From positions 1 to 11,655 of the forward strand of contig JAGGTU010000048.1 in assembly GCA_021163545.1 (NCBI GenBank): a stretch of 11,655 nucleotides of DNA, written 5' to 3'. This document shows positions 1 to 5,382 of this stretch, in pieces. The position numbers and the translations under genes were made by a program. Numbering within the stretch: position 1 is the stretch's first letter; every line of letters begins with the position of its first letter. Source of the DNA: a bacterium. Lineage in GTDB: Bacteria; Patescibacteriota; Minisyncoccia; Minisyncoccales; PEYH01. The notes under the pieces were generated by a model. The model was not told the DNA's origin, did not search any database, and was given only the letters and a program-made list of their open reading frames with translations.

Positions 1-159
1 GCAATGTCCAAATCACCTCTTGCTGCCGCGGAAACCATACACGCGGTTCCTGGGCTAGGGCTCGGAGGGCTTGTTGGTCGGGCCTTTCAGAGCAAAGAAT
101 CCCTATCGGAACTCGTTAAAGGAATTGTCGAAGGACTAAAAGAAAAAGGAGGTGAGTGA
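1..159 (+). CDS. small unknown protein, possibly the 3' end of a longer gene
   Basis: The frame is open from the first base of the window and ends at TGA 157-159. An ATG at 4-6 would give a 51-residue protein; because nothing upstream is visible it may equally be the tail of a longer gene. The visible protein has an Ala/Gly-rich, mildly hydrophobic N-terminal half (AVPGLGLGGLVGRAF near residues 14-28). A charged helix-like C-terminal half follows (LSELVKGIVEGLKEKGG). I recognise no family. Its stop overlaps the start of the next gene (TGATG), so the two are probably translationally coupled. GC is about 51%, clearly higher than in the minus-strand genes. The absence of a longer competing ORF and the good Shine-Dalgarno for the next gene, lying inside this frame, support it as real. 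The function is unknown. Confidence 0.5.
   Translation, partial: AMSKSPLAAAETIHAVPGLGLGGLVGRAFQSKESLSELVKGIVEGLKEKGGE
146..155 (+). promoter_or_regulatory. strong Shine-Dalgarno for the 54-codon gene
   Basis: AAGGAGGTGA pairs almost fully with the 16S rRNA 3' end. Six bases separate the AGGAGG core from the ATG at 159. It fixes the start of the downstream small gene. It is the only perfect Shine-Dalgarno seen in the window; none of the minus-strand genes with a visible start has one. Confidence 0.75.
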
Positions 160-323
160 TGGATCAAGTAAGAGAGGCTGGAAGGGAATTAGGGAAGGTC
201 TTGGCGAAGGTGATAAAGGAAACAGTAAAAGAAGCGGTTGCAGCAGGTATTGTGGAAGCTTTCGATGAAACAAAAAAGGCGCTCGAGAAAGAAATATCAC
301 CCAAGCCGCCGCAAAAAGAATAA
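159..323 (+). CDS. small unknown helical protein (54 aa)
   Basis: The ATG at 159 overlaps the preceding TGA stop (TGATG) and sits six bases after an AGGAGG core. The ORF ends at TAA 321-323, giving 54 residues. The protein is rich in Lys, Glu, Ala and Val with helix-like spacing (LGKVLAKVIKETVKEAVAAG at residues 11-30). It ends in a Pro/Lys tail (SPKPPQKE). There is no signal peptide, Cys or obvious membrane segment; one amphipathic helix or a small helical bundle is likely. The stretch GIVEAFDETKK loosely resembles GIVEGLKEK of the gene just upstream, which could reflect an old duplication or chance. A strong terminator follows 35 bases after the stop, so this is the last gene of its transcript. 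No known family is recognised. The start context makes the reading frame credible despite its size. Confidence 0.65.
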   Translation: MDQVREAGRELGKVLAKVIKETVKEAVAAGIVEAFDETKKALEKEISPKPPQKE

Positions 324-357
324 ACCATCTGTGTAAGCAGAAAAAGAAAAAGAGGAG

Positions 358-390
358 AAAAGGCCGTCGTCAGACGGCCTTTTGTTTTTA
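358..390. terminator. bidirectional intrinsic terminator
   Basis: AAAAGGCCGTC (358-368) and GACGGCCTTTT (373-383) form a perfect 11-bp stem around a GTCA loop. On the plus strand the hairpin runs into TTTTGTTTTTA, ending the small-gene transcript. On the minus strand it is followed by TTTT and then CTCCTCTTTTTCTTTTTC, and it lies directly after the stop codon of the VirB6-like gene. One hairpin therefore serves both convergent units. Confidence 0.92.
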
Positions 391-2727
391 TTCCTCTCCA
401 GCTTCACCTCCTCCTTCTTCACTACTTGCTTCTTCCTCCTCCTCTCCAGCTTCACCTCCCTTTCCTCCTTCACTTGTTTCTTCTTCTTCGGCAGACTCTC
501 TCAATCTCTGAAGTTTTGCCTGCGCTGCTGCTCTTGCAGAAGTGATAATTTTCCTTATCTCTTCATTTGCAGCTTCTTTTTCTGCTTCTTCTAATTCTTT
601 TTGAAGTGCCTCAATTTCATTTTCTGTTTTTGCTCGTCTTAAAGCAGTTTCCCAATGTCTTGCTTCAACTTCAAATCCTCTCATTTCTTCCCGAGTTGCA
701 GCTCCAGGTATAGGAGCATATCCTAAAGCAAGAGCCCCTGTTGTAGTAAGATATCTCAATGTGCCTGGAGCTCGCGCCTTACCAGTTTTTTCATCTAATT
801 CGTAGAACCAAGAGGCACCTACCTCTTCTGCTTTTTCTTGAGCGGCATCTACAAATGCCTTTCCTAAAGTTCTCCCTGCTTCAGCAAGTTGCTGAGGATT
901 TAAAAGCATTGTCTTGGTAAATTTATCAAGAAGTTCCTTGTCTTTTTGAATTTCATCAAAATCAACTCGTTCGAAATCTTCTTTTGTCTTTAGAGAACGC
1001 CATATTTTTTCTTGGAAAGAGGTAATACCCTTGGCCTCATCTTCTTTTGTAAGACCAGCTATACTCCCTCGTTTTTCCTTAGGGGTTAACTCATGAGTTA
1101 TTTGGGCAAACCTATTCATCATTTCTTTACTGTGCGATAAGCTTTTCTCAATTTGTGCAGTTTTCTTGGTGCCAAAATAATAATCCATTTGTTTTAATCG
1201 CGCGTAGGCATCTAAAACTTCTTTTTGAGTAATTGCAGCCGCTCCAGCCTTTTCTTTCTTCATAGCATCCAAGAGTTGCCCCTGTTCTGCCATTGCTCTT
1301 ATGATTCCCGATGCTCTAGCTTTGTTCATTTCTTGCATTGCCTTAGTGAGAAGAGCAAGGTTTGCAAGAAGATCGTTTTCCTTAGCTTCTTTATATCCTT
1401 TATCTTCTTCATTTATCTCTCCTCTTGAGGGGCCCAAGATTTTTTCACCTATGGTCGCGGTGCTTCTTAGACCCCAAGCAGCTATTCTTCTCAAAGGTTT
1501 TGGAACTCTTTCAAGACCTTCAGGTCTTGCTCCTTTCCATTGCTCTAATTTCCGGCTTATCCGCGCAGGCATCGGAGGTCTTCTGGCAAGTTGTCTCCAT
1601 TTTTGCCATTCGCGCTTTCCGTAGCGCCCAATTATCTTTCCTGTTACATACCCTTGGGCCATTTTTACTAATCCAAGAACTGCAGAAGCTCCCATAGGCG
1701 CATATTGAAAGGTGAGGGTATAACCGATTAATAGAAATGTTAAAGGGAAAAGATGGACTAACATGCCAGACAATCCTTGGGTACTCAAGCCCAATGTAGC
1801 ACCGGGTGATGTAATTAAACTATCAATCTCCCCCTCCATTAATTGAGCAAGATATAAGAAAAAAGCACCCCCAATTCCTACAAAACACCAGGAGAGAAAC
1901 TGCTCCCACCACATCCTCCAAACTCTCTGGACAGAGCGATGGGGTAAAATCCAACAAAGAAAAGCCAAGGGGGCTAAAATAACTGCAATCCACAAGACCA
2001 CATATCTTACTGTAAAAAGAAGGGCTAAGGCAAGCACAGTAAAAGTTCCATAAAAATTGAAGATTATTGTCACAAAGGAATCAAAAAGTAAATCCCCCGC
2101 TTTGCCAAATTGAAGAGTTATTAAGCTGGTTCCAAAATGAAACATTCTTCCTATAAGTTGGCCAAAACTACTTATAGACTCAACTACTATCTTTCCTAAC
2201 CCCTCAGTTCCAGAAGCAAGAAAGAAATTCATAAATATATTTGCGCCGTCTATGATTAATCCACAAATTAGAGGGGTAAAATTTATTAAAATAGCCGAGG
2301 CAATTAATTTTGGGAGAAGCTTCTTGATTTGGTACTCTCTTATTCTTAAGGCGGTTCCGATTCCGATAGCAATTACAATTAGGATATAAAACATATTACA
2401 AAAATCCCTAACAATTAACCAACCGCTGGTTACAAATGGATTTCTTGTATAACTAATACCTGCTAAAAAGTCAGGACTAGTTACCCAACCTAGGAATCCG
2501 ATGGCAAATCTGAATGCAGCTTGCGAGACCCACGTAAAGATACAGACTTTAGCAATTAAACTTCCAATCGCTCCTGCAAACATAGAAAGCTTTCCCAAGA
2601 GCATAGCTCCAATTGTTGCAAGGAACCCGGCTGCATTAACCTGACTTAAAGGAAGAACTAATCCTGAAAAAAGGAGGAGAACTGTTATAAGAAGATAAGA
2701 TCTTTTAAATTTTAGTTTCTTTATCAT
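388..2727 (-). CDS. VirB6/TrbL-like polytopic membrane protein with long charged C-terminal tail
   Basis: This 779-residue protein starts at ATG 2725-2727 and is probably an inner-membrane channel component of a type IV secretion-like machine. Residues 1-32 look like a signal peptide or first membrane helix (KKLKFKRS, then a hydrophobic run ending QVNAAG). Further hydrophobic segments lie near 38-70, 105-127, 138-162, 220-262, 275-296 and 322-360. The stretch from WLIVRDFCNMFYILIV through KKLLPKLIASAILINF (about 103-150) matches the pattern I associate with TrbL/VirB6-annotated proteins of Parcubacteria; this is recall, not a search. Residues 365-779 form a Lys/Glu-rich, probably cytoplasmic domain absent from ordinary VirB6. 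It ends in a Glu/Gly-rich tail carrying a 16-residue repeat. The gene lies 18 bp after the VirB2-like gene, with no Shine-Dalgarno, and stops directly at the shared terminator. VirB6-like is likely; the role of the tail is unknown. Confidence 0.82.
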   Translation of the reverse strand: MIKKLKFKRSYLLITVLLLFSGLVLPLSQVNAAGFLATIGAMLLGKLSMFAGAIGSLIAKVCIFTWVSQAAFRFAIGFLGWVTSPDFLAGISYTRNPFVTSGWLIVRDFCNMFYILIVIAIGIGTALRIREYQIKKLLPKLIASAILINFTPLICGLIIDGANIFMNFFLASGTEGLGKIVVESISSFGQLIGRMFHFGTSLITLQFGKAGDLLFDSFVTIIFNFYGTFTVLALALLFTVRYVVLWIAVILAPLAFLCWILPHRSVQRVWRMWWEQFLSWCFVGIGGAFFLYLAQLMEGEIDSLITSPGATLGLSTQGLSGMLVHLFPLTFLLIGYTLTFQYAPMGASAVLGLVKMAQGYVTGKIIGRYGKREWQKWRQLARRPPMPARISRKLEQWKGARPEGLERVPKPLRRIAAWGLRSTATIGEKILGPSRGEINEEDKGYKEAKENDLLANLALLTKAMQEMNKARASGIIRAMAEQGQLLDAMKKEKAGAAAITQKEVLDAYARLKQMDYYFGTKKTAQIEKSLSHSKEMMNRFAQITHELTPKEKRGSIAGLTKEDEAKGITSFQEKIWRSLKTKEDFERVDFDEIQKDKELLDKFTKTMLLNPQQLAEAGRTLGKAFVDAAQEKAEEVGASWFYELDEKTGKARAPGTLRYLTTTGALALGYAPIPGAATREEMRGFEVEARHWETALRRAKTENEIEALQKELEEAEKEAANEEIRKIITSARAAAQAKLQRLRESAEEEETSEGGKGGEAGEEEEEASSEEGGGEAGEE
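391..486 (-). repeat. 48-bp degenerate tandem repeat in the VirB6-like gene
   Basis: The last 32 codons of the VirB6-like gene consist of two 16-codon units. As protein they read EEETSEGGKGGEAGEE (748-763) and EEEASSEEGGGEAGEE (764-779), with 11 of 16 residues identical. At DNA level a 20-bp exact match (392-411 and 440-459) is offset by 48 bp, with weaker similarity in the rest of the unit. It looks like an in-frame tandem duplication that has since diverged. Confidence 0.75.
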
Positions 2728-2745
2728 AAAAATTAATTTATAATA

Positions 2746-3501
2746 TCATCTCCCTACGCCGAGGACAACCTCAAACAAAAGAAAAAGTCCTCGGGCTAAA
2801 GTAATAAGGCTAAATCCAAGAAGAGCAAAAATTATTGTTTTTCTCCCCTTTTGGATCAATTGAGGATTCCCTTGAGAGGCGAGAATTTGAATACCCCCGA
2901 TAAGGATAATGATAAAAAGAATGGAGGATAATAACCAATAAAGGATATTAGTAATTCTTGAGATAAATTCCTCAAGGGAGGTAGCTTGGATAGGAGAAGT
3001 GGGTATTGATTGAGTTGGAGGAGTAGGAGATTCCTTTGAATAAAGAAAAACATACTTAGTCTGATCGTCAGCACAGGTAAAATGAGCTATGACTCTGCAT
3101 ATTACCCCTGAACCGGGCGGTTCTCCAAAACCTTCTAACCTCATACAATTACTTCCGGGGCCAAAATGAAGAGGGTATCTTCCTTCAGGCCCTGGATAGA
3201 TATGCATAAATTTATGTTCGCAGAGAAAGTAGCTTCCCGAATCTCCTCCTGTAGGAAAATTGCAATCCATTGTAAAGGGCGTACTGTTGTCACCAAACTC
3301 AATCTCTGCATGACAACTATCTCCCGGGTTTAATAACTTTATTGAAACCTTTCCATAAACCGGCCAGCCAAAGTACCCTTCATCTTCAATAAAGAAACTC
3401 ACTTCTTGGGCAAAGATAGGAGCGCCAAAATTGATCCCCAATCCCAAAAATAAGAAGACAAAAATTATTATTTTGAAAGATAAGGATAAAGGTTTAACCA
3501 T
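2746..3501 (-). CDS. VirB2/TrbC-like two-helix membrane protein with Cys-rich PKD-like ectodomain
   Basis: This 251-residue protein starts at ATG 3499-3501 and stops at TGA 2746-2748. A signal peptide is clear: a hydrophobic run at 11-30 and a probable cut after Ala31 (PIFA|QEV). Residues 40-155 form an exported domain with six Cys (63, 80, 94, 119, 135, 143), enough for three disulfides. It has PKD-like landmarks (EIEFGD at 66-71, HKFMHIYPGPEGRYPL at 96-111). A Pro/Ser/Thr linker (158-175) leads to two membrane helices (about 183-206 and 222-245). These are joined by a short ASQGNPQLIQKGRKT loop, the layout of VirB2/TrbC-type pilins in Patescibacteria annotation. The start overlaps the 3' end of rsmA by 34 bp; a later start would destroy the signal peptide, so the overlap is probably real. 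It is likely a pilin-like or channel partner of the next gene. The family call is by pattern, not search. Confidence 0.75.
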   Translation of the reverse strand: MVKPLSLSFKIIIFVFLFLGLGINFGAPIFAQEVSFFIEDEGYFGWPVYGKVSIKLLNPGDSCHAEIEFGDNSTPFTMDCNFPTGGDSGSYFLCEHKFMHIYPGPEGRYPLHFGPGSNCMRLEGFGEPPGSGVICRVIAHFTCADDQTKYVFLYSKESPTPPTQSIPTSPIQATSLEEFISRITNILYWLLSSILFIIILIGGIQILASQGNPQLIQKGRKTIIFALLGFSLITLARGLFLLFEVVLGVGR

Positions 3502-4280
3502 TCTTGAAGAGATAAATCTTCTGCTCTTAAACTAGTATTAATGTTAATTTTCCTAAGCAAAATACTAACCTTTCCTTTATTTAATTTTAACTCAGAAGAT
3601 AAATTGTTCAAAATAGTTTTTCGAGGATGAGTAAATCCGGCTTTTACAACCTTAAAAAATAAATCTTTATCAACGCCAGGAATTCCCTTATGTATATCTT
3701 TTACTTGAATTACTGCCCCATCTACTTTTGGTGGTGGAAAAAAGGAGTTCTTTGGAATATAAAAAAGAATTTTGGGTTTGCCATAGAACTCAACAGCGAT
3801 TTTGGGCAGATTTGATTTCTTTGCACATATTTTTTGGGCAACCTCTTTTTGAATTAAAAAGATTATTTCTTTTGGTTGATGCTTGGTTTCCAAAAATAGC
3901 CTTATAACCGGGAGAGAAATATTATAAGGAAGATTTCCAACAGCTTTATAAGGAATGCCTTTCAAAAAAGTATCAGGAGAAAAATCTAAGACATCCATTT
4001 CTAATATTTCTACATTCTGAAAGTTCTTGAGTCTCTCTTTTAGTGCCAAAACCAATGAGGGGTCTTTTTCTATTGCAATTACTCGTTTTGCCTCTTGAGC
4101 TAATAATTCAGTCAAAAATCCAAGACCAGCGCCAACCTCTACAATAACTTCACCTTTTGGTTTTATACGATTTGAGATTTTTTTAAGAAGATAAAAATCA
4201 ACAAGAAAATGTTGCCCTAATCTTTTTTTAGGTCTTATTTTAAATTGCCTTATAAGTAATTTGAGATATTCTCTTTTCAT
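3468..4280 (-). CDS. rsmA: 16S rRNA (adenine1518-N6/adenine1519-N6)-dimethyltransferase
   Basis: RsmA (KsgA) dimethylates two adjacent adenosines in the 3' terminal helix of 16S rRNA during late 30S assembly, using S-adenosylmethionine. The protein has 270 residues, matching the usual length (E. coli 273). Seen in order: the N-terminal RLGQHFL signature (20-26), SAM-binding motif I VEVGAGLGFLT (47-57), the acidic residue after strand 2 (AIEKDPSL, 69-76), and catalytic motif IV NLPYNIS (116-122). LIQKEVAQKICAKK (142-155), FFPPPKVDGAV (180-190) and FTHPRKTILNNL (216-227) follow. All key residues are present, so it should be active. Start ATG 4278-4280 lies about 30 bases from a consensus -10 box. 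It leads the VirB2-like/VirB6-like cluster and overlaps the next gene by 34 bp. Confidence 0.97.
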   Translation of the reverse strand: MKREYLKLLIRQFKIRPKKRLGQHFLVDFYLLKKISNRIKPKGEVIVEVGAGLGFLTELLAQEAKRVIAIEKDPSLVLALKERLKNFQNVEILEMDVLDFSPDTFLKGIPYKAVGNLPYNISLPVIRLFLETKHQPKEIIFLIQKEVAQKICAKKSNLPKIAVEFYGKPKILFYIPKNSFFPPPKVDGAVIQVKDIHKGIPGVDKDLFFKVVKAGFTHPRKTILNNLSSELKLNKGKVSILLRKININTSLRAEDLSLQEWLNLYPYLSK

Positions 4281-4301
4281 TCTTGACTGATAATTTTAGA
4301 T

Positions 4302-4328
4302 TTGATAAATTATAGAATAAGCTATAAA
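4302..4328 (+). promoter_or_regulatory. predicted promoter of the M23 peptidase gene
   Basis: TTGATA (4302-4307) and TATAAA (4323-4328) are good -35 and -10 matches with a short 15-base spacer. An alternative is TTGACT (4283-4288), 17 bases, TAAATT (4306-4311). Either would fire divergently from, and overlap, the rsmA promoter, so the two probably compete for polymerase. Prediction only; the exact boxes are uncertain. Confidence 0.35.
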
Positions 4329-4337
4329 GACTTAAAA
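4309..4337 (-). promoter_or_regulatory. predicted promoter of the rsmA transcript
   Basis: Read on the minus strand, a perfect TATAAT (-10) occupies 4314 to 4309. A poor -35 candidate, TTTTAA, sits 17 bases upstream (4337-4332). Transcription would begin near 4302, giving a leader of about 20 bases before the rsmA ATG. There is no Shine-Dalgarno in that leader (TCAAGAATG). Prediction from sequence only. Confidence 0.5.
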
Positions 4338-4438
4338 TTTATTGCAAAACCATTCCTAAGAAGGGAACAATTGCACAAATTTCTTATTTTTTTGGTTCGC
4401 ATGCCAAAAAGTTTTTTTATTTTTCTTTTATTCTATTT

Positions 4439-5374
4439 TTGGTTGTTTTTTCTTCTATAAAAGCCTCCTTTTCTAATCATATTACCCCTACACCTCAAGT
4501 AGTTTTTAACGCAAACTCATCTTGGGAATCTCCTTTTGTGACCCAAGACGAAGCATTTAAAGAATTGCCACCTTTAGTTCTTTTTCAAGGAAACACACTG
4601 GTAGCCTCTGCCTCTTACCAAAAGATAGATTATCAAACATTGGCTACAGTGACAGAGGAAGATCACCAACTTATTGAATACATCGTTAAAAAAGGCGACA
4701 CCCTTTCAAGTATAGCAGAAGATTTTAATATTGATGTTAATACAATCCTGTGGGCAAATAACCTTTCTAGCAAGTCCATCTTAAGAGAAGGCCAAAAGCT
4801 AATTATTCTACCTGTCTCTGGAATTTTACATGTTGTAGAAAAAGGTGAGACGGTCTGGGAAATCGCAAAGATGTACAAAGTAAAACCAGAGACGATTATG
4901 GAATTTAATGGGTGCCAAGATGGAAAGATTCTTGCAGGCGACATTCTTATTATTCCTGGTGGAAAGAAACCAAAGACATCTTCAATTACGAGACATACTG
5001 TTTCGGTGCCTAACTCATATTTCATTTGTCCAATTCCTTCTCCTTGTCACATAACCCAGGGACTTCACTGGTATAATGCTGTAGACTTTTCAAATGGCAA
5101 ATGCTGGGAGCCAATATATGCTGCTGCAGGAGGAAAGGTACAAAAAACAGGATATCACAGGATTGCAGGAAATTATATAAGAATTGCTCATCCAAATGGA
5201 GTGGTAACCTTTTATGGGCATTTGGCAAAAATAATTGTCAAACCAGGTGAGAGCGTCTCCCAAGGCCAGATTATTGGATATATGGGTCATACAGGGTATA
5301 CCATTCCCCGAGGACCGGCAGGTTGTCACTTGCATTTTGATGTTTTTGGAGGGAGAAACCCTTTTGCTAGATAG
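4439..5374 (+). CDS. LysM-LysM-M23 peptidoglycan endopeptidase
   Basis: This is a cell-wall hydrolase. From TTG 4439 it is 311 residues and ends at TAG 5372-5374. LysM 1 spans about 80-125 (YIVKKGDTLSSIAEDF) and LysM 2 about 129-173 (HVVEKGETVWEIAKMY); both bind glycan. The M23 domain covers about 205-305. Its candidate zinc ligands are His210 and Asp216 (GLHWYNAVD, spaced H-x5-D rather than the textbook H-x3-D) and the HLH pair at 297-299, with His261 (YGHL) also catalytic. Four Cys lie in or near the M23 domain (197, 203, 222, 296) and a fifth in LysM 2 (159). The start is doubtful. TTG 4439 cuts into a hydrophobic segment encoded by the same frame further upstream, while ATG 4401 is one base out of frame across a T7 run. 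The protein should act outside the membrane. It is convergent with comM, with 8 bp between stops. Confidence 0.85.
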   Translation: MVVFSSIKASFSNHITPTPQVVFNANSSWESPFVTQDEAFKELPPLVLFQGNTLVASASYQKIDYQTLATVTEEDHQLIEYIVKKGDTLSSIAEDFNIDVNTILWANNLSSKSILREGQKLIILPVSGILHVVEKGETVWEIAKMYKVKPETIMEFNGCQDGKILAGDILIIPGGKKPKTSSITRHTVSVPNSYFICPIPSPCHITQGLHWYNAVDFSNGKCWEPIYAAAGGKVQKTGYHRIAGNYIRIAHPNGVVTFYGHLAKIIVKPGESVSQGQIIGYMGHTGYTIPRGPAGCHLHFDVFGGRNPFAR

Positions 5375-5382
5375 CTTTCTTT

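Noticed and set aside
1301..1697. Overlapping plus-strand ORFs opposite the VirB6-like gene
   Set aside because: They lie wholly within a well-supported minus-strand gene, overlap each other in different frames, and lack recognisable domains or start signals.
2746..2748. Possible TGA recoding (Gracilibacteria-type code)
   Set aside because: TGA ends the VirB2-like gene at the expected point after its second membrane helix, and another TGA overlaps a Shine-Dalgarno-supported start at 157-159. No gene needs TGA readthrough.
4663..5335. Minus-strand ORFs opposite the LysM-M23 gene
   Set aside because: The plus-strand frame carries two LysM domains and the M23 motifs; the antisense frames show nothing.
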